From the NCBI RefSeq assembly GCF_000165395.2, contig NW_026261571.1, positions 892,501 through 956,500 on the forward strand: a DNA stretch of 64,000 bases. The letters run 5' to 3'. How positions within the stretch are numbered: the stretch's first letter is position 1; every line of letters starts with the position of its first letter. Under the pieces are notes generated by a model, which was given only the letters and a program-made list of their open reading frames with translations, was not told the origin of the DNA and made no database searches. The translations under genes and the position numbers were made by a program. The stretch is from Babesia bovis T2Bo. Its lineage: Eukaryota; Apicomplexa; Aconoidasida; Piroplasmida; Babesiidae. Shown here piece after piece: positions 31,958 to 42,470 of this stretch.

Positions 31958-33616
31958 ATGATGTCCGCAACTATGGGTCCTTGGAGCTCATTGTTGAACC
32001 CCGCTGCGAATACTACAGATGCAGGTAACTCTCAAGAAACCTTGTTCACGGCTGCTTATGGTTCTGGGATCCAGCTTCCCACGCTAAATACGTTGCCTTC
32101 AGTAGTGACGGTAGACGACTATACACATGCCGCGTCGAACATCTATAATGAATACAACGCGCTTTTCGATTTAATTCAGAAGCTAAGGTACGCTAGACTT
32201 CGTAAAACCACATTCCAAGATCAATGGAACCCTTTTGAAATACAACATGCTGAGACATGTATACCAATTCCAGTCGATGAAATAGAAGATTACAACTATG
32301 ATGAACAGACGTCGAGCTGTAGATGCCCTATGAAAATGCCTCCGTGTAGCCAATCACAAGCTCTGGATGATATGGGTTACTGGACTTACAGACTACGCAG
32401 GTTGTCCCTTCAAGCAAAGTTTAAAAAGCCTTACGAGAAATTACAGCTTGGAACAAAATATTTAAACATAATAAATTACAAAGGTACACTTTTAAATTCT
32501 TTTGCAAAAAACTTTTCCGTTACTGAAAGGAGAGAAGCATGTAATACTGTTGACGCAGTATTATGCCTATCCAAAGATCCATCTAAAGCTAAAACGAAAT
32601 GGTTAGCTTTGCACAATTTGTAGTATTTTTGTTGCATAATCCTGTGGGTTAATAATCCACATTCTGTTAATTTTATAATCAATTTGCAGGTCTCCGTGGA
32701 GTGGTTGTTCGGAAAAGTGCAATACAGGTATACAGGAAAGATTTAGGATTATCCATGACAAAGGAACCCGATCACTGGCAACAGAGCAAAGAGAATGCTC
32801 TTTATCAAAATGTTCGGACTACAATCAGCATATTGGACAGTGTTCGATATCGATAATACCAACAAATCCAAACGGTCAGACAATCGTGCGCAATTGTGCC
32901 TGTCCCACAAAGGGTTCAGTAATCTGTTCATCGGAGGAAGCTCGATTGACAATATCAAACTGGCTACCAGCTTTTAGGAAATATTGTGAACAAACCCTTT
33001 CTGAGAGCACTAGTAATATTCTATACCGGGTAAGTTATTTGTGCATATTATTATGTTAAAAAGCCATACAAGGAATAATGAAAAGATGCAATGTATGGCC
33101 ATGAAAGCACATTTTTTATACATCATACGCGAACCATTAACCTAGTGAAAGGTCCACACAGAGCAAGAAATGTTTTACCATAGATAGGCCCATTTTACGA
33201 TTTAGGATTTTATATTTACCAAAATAATACATTATCCATGTTATGCAGGATATCCCCCAATTGAAGATGCAATACTTAGGACGATTTATACAACTGCGTT
33301 TCAAGGATGGATATTACTTTGACTGCGCTGAACGTTGGGGAACATTGGAAAATGCGGACAATCCGCGTTATTGTAGAGTAGGATCTCCTATTTTATGTAG
33401 GGAACAAATACCGAAAACTAGCGGAAGGGGTAAGAACAACCTGTGATCATTCAATCTGCCACAGTCTCCTTTTTGGACATCACGGTAAGGGATATTCAAA
33501 CAACAACTGCGAAACATTTTTATTATCCTCTTTTTTTCTGCTTCTTGGGTATGACCCTCTATTACACACTGCGAAGGCTACTTGTGGCCCGTAAACAAAC
33601 AAACAAACAGATTTAA
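31958..33616 (+). CDS. Thrombospondin type-1 repeat membrane protein (four exons, 5' end uncertain)
   Basis: Exons 31958-32619, 32690-33029, 33249-33429 and 33465-33616 join in phase to 444 aa. Exon 1 is of unknown fold. Exon 2 opens with a thrombospondin type-1 repeat (SPWSGCSEKCNTGIQERFR, then ECSLSKC). The last exon gives a membrane helix (YYPLFFCFLGMTLYYTL) followed by a basic tail (RRLLVARKQTNKQI). In apicomplexans TSR type I membrane proteins act as surface or micronemal adhesins in motility and invasion. The tail lacks the acidic and terminal aromatic residues of classic TRAP-type motor-linked tails. No signal peptide is present at this ATG, so a 5' exon may be missing. The stop is 29 nt before the next ATG. 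Confidence 0.65.
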
Positions 33617-33645
33617 CACGCCCAAACATAATAAATTATATTTAC

Positions 33646-34101
33646 ATGGTATTAGTGGCACCCTCATTTGCCACTGATGTGGACTTCATAAATATCCATT
33701 TCCAGGGTTCTCTTTTCGATGTGACCTATAGCTTATACGGCAGGCCAATTTACTCATTGTGGATGCAGGGTACTATAATAAGGTAAATCCTCGCTGACAT
33801 AAGAATAAAATCTGCGTACAGTTTGAACTATGATCAAGGGGTTTTTGACTTTGATGATGGCACAGGAAGAATCTTGCAGATCAAGCTTATGCATAGTAAT
33901 ATGAACAGTGAAAACGTGGCAAAATACACAGTGAAGGTGAGAATTTAGATTCAAAAAACAGATAGCCGATAAAACATCTAGTGTCACATGGGTTCCCAGG
34001 TCGGACAACTTGTATCCATTGTGTGCGGGTTGTCGCACATTATTATGAAAAATGACGCTTTGTTATGTCTAAAGGTATTCAGCCGGAATCATTTTGTTTG
34101 A
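33646..34101 (+). CDS. RMI2: RMI2-like OB-fold protein (three small exons)
   Basis: Exons 33646-33782, 33822-33936 and 33982-34101 (introns of 39 and 45 nt) join in phase to 123 aa. The central sequence LWMQGTIIRSLNYDQGVFDF, DDGTGRILQIKL, and GQLVSIVCGLSHIIMKNDAL resembles the OB-fold of RMI2, in which a WMQG strand, a D-(D/P)-(G/S)-(T/G) turn and a late V-hydrophobic-G strand are recognisable. RMI2 is a small subunit of the BLM/TopoIII alpha/RMI double-junction dissolvasome. Other small OB-fold proteins (RPA or CST subunits) are possible. It is co-directional with its neighbours and packed tightly between them. Confidence 0.55.
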
Positions 34102-34209
34102 CAGACAGTAGTTGTTGAGAATCTCATCATCACAATATTTCCATCGTGATTATTGGAATTACATGGTAATGACACTTTAATTCTAATCAGCACTAGTAAA
34201 GGTCAAAAT

Positions 34210-35635
34210 ATGGAGACTGGAAGCACACAATTAGTGTCCAATATGGATGAACTTTATATTAAGACAAGGCTGAATGATAGTAAAATTAGAAGGTAATCTC
34301 CTAAAAAACCCTCAAAAGACACAGTTTTACCGTAAAAATGGCCTTCAAGGACCGTTTCTCCTTAACTAATGGAATGGATTGGGATTCAGCAGGTGAAACA
34401 ATGGTGACATCGTCTCAAGATAAAAGTGTTTTTATATATTCCTTAAATAAGGCATGGTATGTATCGAATAATGGCTGCGTTAGTTTAATGTTTTGTTATT
34501 AAGTATTAGAAACATTTGTAGCATTACAAACATTCTACAAAGCAAGAAGCATGGCGTCTCTGGCGTTAGATTTACCAACGAAAGCCCGCGAATAATCGTG
34601 TGCAGTTCATCTTATGATGCTACTGCAGGTTGGCATAGATATCTCAAATGATTAATACAACTTTGTAGCGTCCGTCAAATTATGGGATACGGTGGAAAAT
34701 AGATACATGAGGAGCTTTTCTCTTGGTGCACCGTAGGTCAAGCAAGAGGATATAAACTCCTTTGTAGTTTAATAAGCGGACGCGGAATATCTCCTCATCC
34801 TAATAAAGATATGATGCTCATTACAACAGCCAATGATACATGTTCGCTTTACAACTATGACAATTCCACTCCATTGGTAAGGATTTGATATCATTTTATT
34901 GTATATTCAATGTGTAGTTTTCCTATAAAGGGAGAAAGATTATAGGTGCTTTTGATACGCTAGGACTGATTTTTGCTCTTTATACTTCATCCGTAGAAAA
35001 GAAAGAGATTTCTTTATACGATTTATCAAGGTACCAGGTGAGTGATACATCATGATATCCCAATACGCGCCAATCATATAATATTGCCTAGGCACCCTTT
35101 ACTACATTTGATATCGGAAATGTATTGCTGACAAAGGAAGATGTTGTGGTAAAAGAATGTTCCGACTCTAACTATATGTCAACAGAGCATTGATTTTAAC
35201 CCCAATGGTCGAAGTCTGGTAATAGGAACAAATTTCGCAAGACTAATTTGCATCAATGCAATGAATGGGACTACACTATTCGCATGCTGTTATGATAATA
35301 GACCCTCTTACATCGTCGACGATAAGGATTTATGTTTCCCTTCTATATCACCCGATGGAAGATATCTATTGTCTGGTAAATGTATAAACATCAGTGATAA
35401 ATTCAGTAGGCTGCACTGATGGAAGATTGTCCATATGGAACTTTAAAGGGCAAAATGTCTGCTGTCTTCCTGGACACGAGGGTATTTTTGTTTAGCAATA
35501 TAAAAAAATCTGCAAGGTCCACCTCATTTTGCCTGTTTCAATCCAAAGAAGGCCATAATATCGTCGGCGTGTGTAAAGGTCGCATGGTGGCTACCCGATC
35601 TTAAGGGCACAAGTGACAACATATCTACTCAGTAG
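34210..35635 (+). CDS. WDR82: WD40-repeat protein, WDR82/SWD2 family (ten exons)
   Basis: Ten exons (34210-34292, 34325-34456, 34504-34628, 34669-34732, 34768-34876, 34918-35037, 35092-35148, 35186-35375, 35410-35481, 35517-35635) join in phase to 356 aa. The product follows WDR82 along its length: LNDSKIRSFTV at the N-terminus, then SKKHGVSGVRFT, a GLIFA block, a FNPNGRSLVIGT strand, GCTDGRLSIWN, and a C-terminus HFACFNPKKAIISSACVKVA followed by WWLPDL. WDR82/Swd2 serves in the SET1 H3K4 methyltransferase complex and in transcription-termination assemblies in the nucleus. Introns are 32-51 nt. The start was chosen so that the LNDSxxRSF strand is included. Confidence 0.85.
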
Positions 35636-35740
35636 TATCATATGTGTTAGAATGTACACATCTAACAAACACACACTTTGTTGATATAGCTATTTACGTT
35701 ATTATGTGTCGAAAATTCTCGGTAACCCATTTTGTAAGAA

Positions 35741-37501
35741 ATGGAAGACAGCTTCCTTAACCATATTAGACTTCTCGGAGACAAAGTATGGCACTCTCTT
35801 TTTAGACGAAGAGCGCCAAATCGTGCTATATTTCGCAGTTTAGGGGAGCTTGAACAGCTAATAATTTTGCGCCTCGTTAACATAAACCAAGCTGTTCCTG
35901 AGAGAGCCTTAAGGTTATGGATGAATCCAACTTCGTTTACCGATTTCAGAAGAGCTTTATCTTTGTTGAGGTCTTATTATATCGTTGAGATTTCCGACAA
36001 CCGTGCGAAGGATGGAAAACAACAATATGAATTGAACCAATACTTTAAAGAATCGACGTTGAAAGATATTTATGACATACCTCTAGAATTAGAGCAAGGG
36101 TTTTACTACTTAGGAAATGTTGAGGACCGTGATAAAATCATCGGCAACCCTCCATCAATCAACACACTTATACAGCACTCAAAGGAACGCTTAGACTTTT
36201 TAGTATTATTTCTCGTGTCAAAGGAGCATCGTGAAAAAACATTAAGAGCGAATAAAATTTTGAAGAAAATAAGGAAGCTAGAGAAAATGAAGGGAACAAA
36301 CACGAAAAATCCGTTGTTATTCAAAAAGGTCAAATCGTTAGAGCAACAGCTCTTCACTCTAACGAAAAATGGAAAGACCATTTCATCCGATCTTCTACAT
36401 GTCTTAGAAGGATATAGCATGATATTTGATGAGAAAAAGAAGAACAGGATCGGGAGAGGTGAAAGTTTGATGAGTCGCCATGCCTTGAGCTGGCTATTGA
36501 AGGGAGTTGATACACAATTGATTATATTAATTGTTGGATATTTAAAATACATTGAGAAAGGGTATTTATTTAATGAAACAAATTTAACAGACAATTCAGA
36601 AGGGAGAAATGAAGCCAGAACTGATGTAAATGATCAAGAAACCATAGAAAAGTTAGCTTTGGGAACGAACTATTTAACTGAATCTTTAGATTTGCTTTTA
36701 TCTCTATCGCAGGCTAGATACGGTGATACATTCCGATTAGATAATCCGACATTGTCCCAGCAACGGATATTACGATTCCTCATCGAGTTAGGCTTAGTCT
36801 ATGCCGATTCAGATGGGAGCAAAATTTACGTCACTAACTTAAGTTTCCTTGTGGATGTTAAGCATGCGAATCTAGTTGAAGAACACCAAATTTCCATGTC
36901 AGTTTGCGGTAATAAAGGAAGCAAAATGGTTGTGCAGAGCAACTTTAAGATTTATGCTTACATACCAAGTGCATTGCAAATGAATGTATTAAATCACATT
37001 TGCGAATTGCAAGCTAAGACACCGAATTTGGTGATTGGGGTGTTAACAAGATCAAGCTTACAAACGGCATTCAAGAGTGGGATCACAGCAGATCAACTAA
37101 TATGCTTTTTCGAATCTAAAGGGCAATATGATGATATACAGATAAATCGTAATGTGATGAATGTTCCAGAAAACGTGCGACGTCAATTAAAAATGTGGGA
37201 GGCCGAACGCAATAGACTTGAATTATTAAATGCAGTGGTGTTCAAAAGGTGGGACAATGACTTCATCCCAGAGCTTTTCAAACGTGTAGTCAGATGGGCA
37301 CAAACTAAACGTTATGAAATATACCATACAGCATGGCCATCGGACATATCTTCATCAGCATATCAAAAATGGCTAGAGAACGAGAAATATTTAGGCTGCA
37401 CGTTAGAATCCAAAGAGGAAGTAATTGAAAAGATTAAGCAGATTCGGTCGTCGTTAGCGGAAGAAAAAATACGTTCAAGCTCTGCAAATCCATATAGATA
37501 G
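35741..37501 (+). CDS. TFB2: TFIIH core subunit TFB2 (p52/GTF2H4)
   Basis: A 586-aa uninterrupted frame starting at the ATG at 35741. Family blocks are visible: QLIILIVGYLKYIEKGYLF (the Q-W-xx-Y-L region), RILRFLIELGLVYADSDG, the central MVVQSNFKIYAYIPSALQMN, PNLVIGVLTRSSLQTAFKSG followed by ITADQLICFFES, and VRRQLKMWEAERNRLE near the C-terminus. TFB2 bridges and stimulates the XPB helicase in TFIIH during promoter opening and nucleotide-excision repair. It is somewhat longer than the human protein (462 aa), mostly through a charged insertion around residues 160-300. It starts 105 bp after the WDR82 stop, on the same strand. Confidence 0.85.
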   Translation: MEDSFLNHIRLLGDKVWHSLFRRRAPNRAIFRSLGELEQLIILRLVNINQAVPERALRLWMNPTSFTDFRRALSLLRSYYIVEISDNRAKDGKQQYELNQYFKESTLKDIYDIPLELEQGFYYLGNVEDRDKIIGNPPSINTLIQHSKERLDFLVLFLVSKEHREKTLRANKILKKIRKLEKMKGTNTKNPLLFKKVKSLEQQLFTLTKNGKTISSDLLHVLEGYSMIFDEKKKNRIGRGESLMSRHALSWLLKGVDTQLIILIVGYLKYIEKGYLFNETNLTDNSEGRNEARTDVNDQETIEKLALGTNYLTESLDLLLSLSQARYGDTFRLDNPTLSQQRILRFLIELGLVYADSDGSKIYVTNLSFLVDVKHANLVEEHQISMSVCGNKGSKMVVQSNFKIYAYIPSALQMNVLNHICELQAKTPNLVIGVLTRSSLQTAFKSGITADQLICFFESKGQYDDIQINRNVMNVPENVRRQLKMWEAERNRLELLNAVVFKRWDNDFIPELFKRVVRWAQTKRYEIYHTAWPSDISSSAYQKWLENEKYLGCTLESKEEVIEKIKQIRSSLAEEKIRSSSANPYR

Positions 37502-37776
37502 CTTAGTCCTTGATGTTGTGTTTGACAACAATGTAAGAGATTGCTTCTGCCGACGCGTGAAGATACTGTTGATTTCTGTCACGAAACGGTTTACAATGAC
37601 AAAATATTGTCAAAATGCCACTGAGTGGCCACAAAAAGTGCGAATACTACACTGAAAACAGCGGTGGTCAATTAATACAATAACTGTAGTAACCAGAATT
37701 ATTTAGTTCCTAAATAGGTCTAACAATTACTTATAGAATCGTTGAAATGGAACCATGCCAATACTTCCCCTGCTTT
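37502..37776. other. Short convergent intergenic region
   Basis: Lies between the ends of TFB2 (plus) and the PH-like gene (minus). No feature seen. Confidence 0.4.
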
Positions 37777-38584
37777 TCATATCATCTTCATAAATTTGAC
37801 AAAATTATCAAAATCACTTTGCCATTTTTCTCGTTCTTCCCTCGTCTTGAACACAAAAATATACGTATTGGTACCAGCTGTAATCTCCAAATATCTGAGA
37901 TTGTCTACCTTTGTTTTGAAGTTAGTTATTTTGGCAACTGGTAGGGTTCCGATTAGCTGTCGCTTATTTTCGTCTCCTTCCGAATCCTTATTTTTGTACC
38001 ATTCAATGCACTTTCCATCTTTGCTACACATAACTATCACCTTTGCATGAAAAATAGCGGTCTTTACTTTCACTGTCGCAGTTAGCAATTTACGATAATG
38101 CAGTATCTTGTTGCGGCGTATATCCTTTGCTGTGGCCTGTAGAATTTTGAAAAGTTACGTATGGTCCAACAGGCCAACTTATATGGAATGCTTACCGTTC
38201 TATTATCAGCGTCACTTGACGATTCGGCTGATTCCTCGGCCGATTCATTTTTTACACACTTAGCAGCGTAGGTCGGTCTCCTTCTGTTGGCCCTTATGGA
38301 GGCAACTTGAACACTGGGTGTGATGACAGTCGGTTGTGCAGTTGCAGCACTCTATTACAACTTATAAAAACATAATCAATGCATACCTTATCCTTGAGAA
38401 TATCTTCATGAAAGCCGAATACTGAACTATCTAGGTTCCACTTACTCAGTTCAGCATAATTCAGTTCGGTTGTCTGCAATACATACGTTTATTACAATCG
38501 CAACGGAATCTAACTTACATTAAAAACATGAGGTAATAGAACCGGTTCGTTAGACGTTCGGGTACTTCTCCCAGCGTATGACAT
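37777..38584 (-). CDS. PH-like domain protein (four exons)
   Basis: Exons 38584-38519, 38473-38387, 38351-38196 and 38136-37777 join in phase to 222 aa. The N-terminal half is low complexity with basic and Ser/Glu patches (ANRRRPTYAAK, ESAEESAESSSD). The last exon forms a pleckstrin-homology-like barrel: KTAIFHAKVIVMCSKDGKCI, FKTKVDNLRYLEITAG, and a final helix with the hallmark Trp (TREEREKWQSDFDNFVKFM). Alveolates have several small PH-like proteins, including the inner-membrane-complex ISP proteins and acylated APH, but this one lacks an N-terminal Met-Gly/Cys acylation signal. Lipid or protein binding is inferred from fold only. It is divergent from YKT6. Confidence 0.65.
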
Positions 38585-38992
38585 TTTGATTAATAGAACT
38601 TGAGATCAGAGGATATACTCGAGCAAAGCGGATAGATGAAAAGATTTAGATCATACAGAAACCATGGAAAACAAATTAATAATTAACATCGATTGTAATG
38701 CTCCCAGTGTTAACGTATCCCTGCGTATTATAGTTTAATAAATAATCTATGACGTTATAATTCGTCAATGACATCAAGTGTGTACAATTGGTGAGCAAAT
38801 GTACTTCGCCAATGTAATCGCATATATATACACATACAAAATAGAATAAATAATATTATTCCTAAATACAAAATGACATTTTTAGTTGTGTAGCACATTC
38901 AAATCCGGAGTGTAGTGGCACAATGATCCTCATATTTGAGAGTCTACTATCACTATTTTGATATAAGGAATTATAACATAATACATTTAAAG
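38585..38992. promoter_or_regulatory. Divergent promoter region, PH-like gene and YKT6
   Basis: This 408-bp A/T-rich spacer separates two divergent starts. I recognise no conserved motif, but the promoters of both genes must lie here. Confidence 0.4.
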
Positions 38993-40040
38993 ATGGGTGA
39001 TTGGCTTGGAAGTGTTGTTAATTCTTTTGGGAATCTTGGCAATGCGGAGACAAAGAAAAATATCTCATCGTCGGATAAAGATGGGTGTCACATATACGCA
39101 GTTATAGTTATGCGCCACTATGCGCAAAAGGAAGCATGTAGGCTCACAGCGGAATACGATTTTTCGACTCTACCAATGTATATGGCTAAAATATCTCGTG
39201 AAGTGACCGATTTGGTGTCAAGGTAAGCGCCTATGAAATACCTACTTTAAGTTCTCGTTCGTGATTAAGAAGACATTATTTCGTATCTGTCAATGCCATA
39301 TGACCACACGTTTTATGGTCACTGAATAAATATCTATCATTAATATCTGCATACTCTGGGCATGTAATAAAATAGATTTAGGACCACGGCACAAGAAGCA
39401 CTACCTGACGAGTCGAAATGCGTAGATATGGAAAACAACATGGGAATGTTCTATGTCAAAGCTACTAGTGATTTACCACCAAGTCAACTTGTTTTTATAG
39501 TAGCTGTCAATAAACATTGCACAAGATACCAAGCGCTCCAATTTCTTCAAGAAGCCATGCAAATATATAAGGTATACTTGCATAACCAGCATTTATTATT
39601 GTCATGATGAAAGGTGCTTAACACCGTAATATATGTGCTATATTGGCAACAAATGGACAACAGATATGGAATTTACAGGTACAAGAAAACGTCTATCGTG
39701 ACAACACTGGTGAAGCTTTAAAGTGTCCAGCACTACGAACTTTGATGGATCAATACAAGGGAAAGCGTGACGTTTTGGTTGACGCACAATCTAAGTTGGA
39801 TGAGGTACTTTGATCAATGAAAATAATATACCTACAGACAAAACAAATTGTGATGGATACGTTGGACAAATTGATAAATAGACAGGGAAACCTGGATGAA
39901 TTGATCGCAAAAAGCCAGGACATGACCCAATCTACAGCTAGACTTATGAGGTGCGTCATTTTGCATATAGAACAAAATACAATCATTTAAAAACACTCAG
40001 GGATGCTAGACGACGCAATAGTTGTTGCTCGGCGATGTGA
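38993..40040 (+). CDS. YKT6: R-SNARE YKT6 (five exons)
   Basis: Exons 38993-39222, 39382-39571, 39679-39804, 39838-39950 and 40001-40040 join in phase to 232 aa. An N-terminal longin domain (YAVIVMRHYAQKEACRLTAE) precedes a SNARE coiled coil (DETKQIVMDTLDKLINRQGN, LDELIAKSQDMTQSTARL). There is no transmembrane helix; the protein ends in CCSAM, a CaaX box with an adjacent Cys for farnesylation plus palmitoylation, as in YKT6. YKT6 drives fusion in ER-Golgi, Golgi and vacuolar traffic. The 37 residues before the longin core are longer than in yeast. Introns 1 and 2 (159 and 107 nt) are long for this genome. Confidence 0.88.
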
Positions 40041-40124
40041 GCCCCAAGGCCCCAGTCAAAATACACTAACTTAACTGTGGAAACATAACTTTTGGCTATT
40101 AATGTAAGATTGTATTAATAGAAT

Positions 40125-40442
40125 ATGGAGACTCATACTCCTAGTTCTTATATTGCCAATATAACACGGAAGCCGGTAATAGTAAAGCTTAATAATGGGA
40201 CGCGATTTCGTGGTATGTGTATATAACTACAGCTCCAATAATAATTAAATATCAGGATTATTGTCTAGCTTGGATGACAGGATGAACTTGGCTATGGAAA
40301 ATACTAAGGAATATTGTGACGGAGAGCTGGTTAAAGCGTATGGAGACTCGTTCATACGAGGCAACAATGGTAAGAGTCAATATATAATGCGCACATCAGA
40401 ATTCCAGTGCTCTACATAAGTCTAGATACTGAAGTTCAATGA
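40125..40442 (+). CDS. LSM6: U6 snRNA-associated Sm-like protein LSM6 (three exons)
   Basis: Exons 40125-40212, 40256-40369 and 40408-40442 join to 78 aa. The Sm1 motif reads VIVKLNNGTRFRGLLSSLDD with MNLAMEN following, and Sm2 is FIRGNNVLYIS. The acceptor at 40407 was chosen over two others because only it restores the VLYIS ending of LSM6. LSM6 is part of the LSm1-7 (mRNA decay) and LSm2-8 (U6 snRNA) rings. It starts 84 bp after the YKT6 stop. Confidence 0.88.
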
Positions 40443-40845
40443 TTCAGAATCTTCTTTTGTGACCCTGAACGGGTTTTAGGCTTACCCACTGGTGCTATGG
40501 TGGTTAGCGAAAGAAAATGGTCACTACACTAATGAAATGATGCTCCACGTTTTATACACATCGTATAATCATTAAAATATTAAAACAATGATTTATCAAA
40601 TAAGTTTTTATATTGACTCTCCTTTACCTAGTGGAACACTATTTTGCTAGCATCACATTGGAAATAATCTGGTTGTGTATTACACATCATGCGAAACTCC
40701 GTTGAAAACTGGATTTAAGTGTTAATTTAGCCTTTTCCATGATTAAAGGAGAGTTAATTGGGTAATGGAGCCTAATGTCAGAAGGTACCTGATCTATATG
40801 GCCAGCGGCGTGAATGCTAATTAACAGCCCTAAAATTACACTCAG
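40443..40845. other. Convergent intergenic region
   Basis: This 403-bp stretch lies between the 3' ends of LSM6 (plus) and the pyrophosphokinase gene (minus). It is A/T rich; no frame, repeat or RNA gene is seen. Confidence 0.4.
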
Positions 40846-41965
40846 TTATACTGATAACAATACCCTTGAAAGTTCCTGAGCGAGTGATATAATCTGTATT
40901 TTAGGTTCCGCAAGGACGGACTCAGAATGTGCGATAGAATCCGTTGTTAGAATTCTTGTAATGGGAGATTCCCTTATTCTCTGCAATGCTGGCCCAGAAA
41001 ATATGCCATGAGTAATGACGGCCGTTACACTCTTTGCACCATTTGTTATTAAAATTTCTGCCGCTTTACACAGAGTTCCAGCTGTGTCAACAATGTCATC
41101 AGCTATAATTACATCACGATCCTTGACATCACCACACAATTGAGCACTTGCCAATTCATTTGCCTTTAGCCTCTGTTTAAATATCATGGCTGAAGAAACA
41201 TCACATTGTGGATACTTCTTCGTGAAAATGTCGTATAGTTGAATTGACCTGGCATAAGCACCTGCATCCGGCGAAACCACAGCAACCCTGTTAAAGCCTA
41301 CTAGATGGTCTATAAAGATTTTTATAACACTCAAGTTGTCCACTTGGACCCTGGGTCCAAAGAATCCTTGGCACATAGCACTGTGGAGGTCGAATGATAT
41401 AACTCGATCAACACCTGTCAACTCTAGCATCCTGGCTACATCGCTCTGAAAAGTGCTATCATAACAGCCATAAATGACTATGAGTACGCTATTTATAGAA
41501 CAATCGATTATGAAGCAACTAATACATGAGATGTATTTCACCTACCGCCGATATATTTGACCCAGGACTGGGTTTTCTGTCTTGCCTTGCATATCCAAAG
41601 TATGGTATTATTGCTGTAATTTGCTTTGCCCCTGATTTTCTAGCTGCAGAAATCATGAATAAGAGTTCTATTAAGTTTCTATTAACAGGGGGGGACGTGG
41701 ACTGGATTATTACCACGTCACATCCTAGAATTTCTTCCTGTAAATCAACCTTTATTTCCCCATCTGAAAAAGTTGATACGTCAGATTTTCCCAGAGTTAA
41801 TCCAGAAAGGGAACAAGTGTCATTAACTAGACACTTATTCCAATTACCTGTGAATACTAGAAGATTCTTTTCATTTTTAGAAACCATTCTGTCAATCATT
41901 CCTTCTGATCTAATAGTGCAAATACCTCTCAAAAACAATATTAGTATCACCGCAGGCGATAACAT
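40846..41965 (-). CDS. PRPS: Ribose-phosphate pyrophosphokinase (PRPP synthetase), two exons
   Basis: Exons 41965-41546 and 41445-40846 join in phase to 339 aa. Motifs are clear: FSDGEIKVDLQEEILGCDV, YFGYARQDRKPSPG, the FDLHSAMCQGFF flexible loop, the PRPP loop DRDVIIADDIVDTAGTLCKA, and VVSPDAGAYARS. The enzyme makes PRPP from ribose 5-phosphate and ATP for nucleotide salvage, which these purine-auxotrophic parasites depend on. The first ATG (41965) adds a hydrophobic leader (MLSPAVILILFLRGICTIRS) before the enzyme core; an alternative start at 41899 (MIDRM) would remove it. The usual prokaryote-type KRR-linked first helix is replaced by NLLVFTGN. Confidence 0.9.
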
Positions 41966-42470
41966 TTCACCAAGACAGACGTACACTAAAAAATTGCACA
42001 CAGAACCCTTCCACAGCCTACTACGCACAATTATATCTCAACAATTATATATTAAAATATAGAAAATTAGGAAATGGGTACATTACACTCGCCCGACCAA
42101 ACATATATAGTCGACACAGTTCGCGCGCTTACAACGTAGCACGCCACCTGTAACATTCAATATACATTATGACACTAGAAAGTGAACTACGTCGTATGTT
42201 GGATAATTCAAATGTAACACATACACCGCAAGAAGGACTGCTCAACTCCATTTCTCGCATTCGTTCATTATCTGTATATGGGCAGAGCATTAATGGGAAA
42301 TATTAACGCGACACAGATTTTCAAACTAAACTCATCGTCACCTACAAGCACATTATCTTTCAAATTAGTGAAATTGCGTCTTGACATCCCAATATGATAA
42401 AGTCCATTATAAATAGGTGTAATATACATATCTCAACTTTTAGAAGACCGCAACATGCCGACTTTCATAT
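41966..42470. promoter_or_regulatory. Upstream region of the PRPP synthetase gene
   Basis: This 505-bp segment between the start of the pyrophosphokinase gene and the end of PGK, both on the minus strand, should contain the former's promoter. It also contains the small spliced frame listed at 42169-42397. Confidence 0.35.
42169..42397 (+). CDS. Possible small spliced protein, unknown
   Basis: Joining 42169-42273 to 42317-42397 across a 43-nt GT/CAG intron gives a 61-aa protein (LESELRRMLDNSNVTHTPQE start, KLVKLRLDIPI end). Phases agree and the intron has the typical size. I do not recognise the protein, and in a gap this size such a frame could arise by chance. Confidence 0.25.

Noticed and set aside
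41526..42062. 178-codon plus-strand frame opposite PRPP synthetase
   Set aside because: Antisense shadow of a clearly identified enzyme exon.
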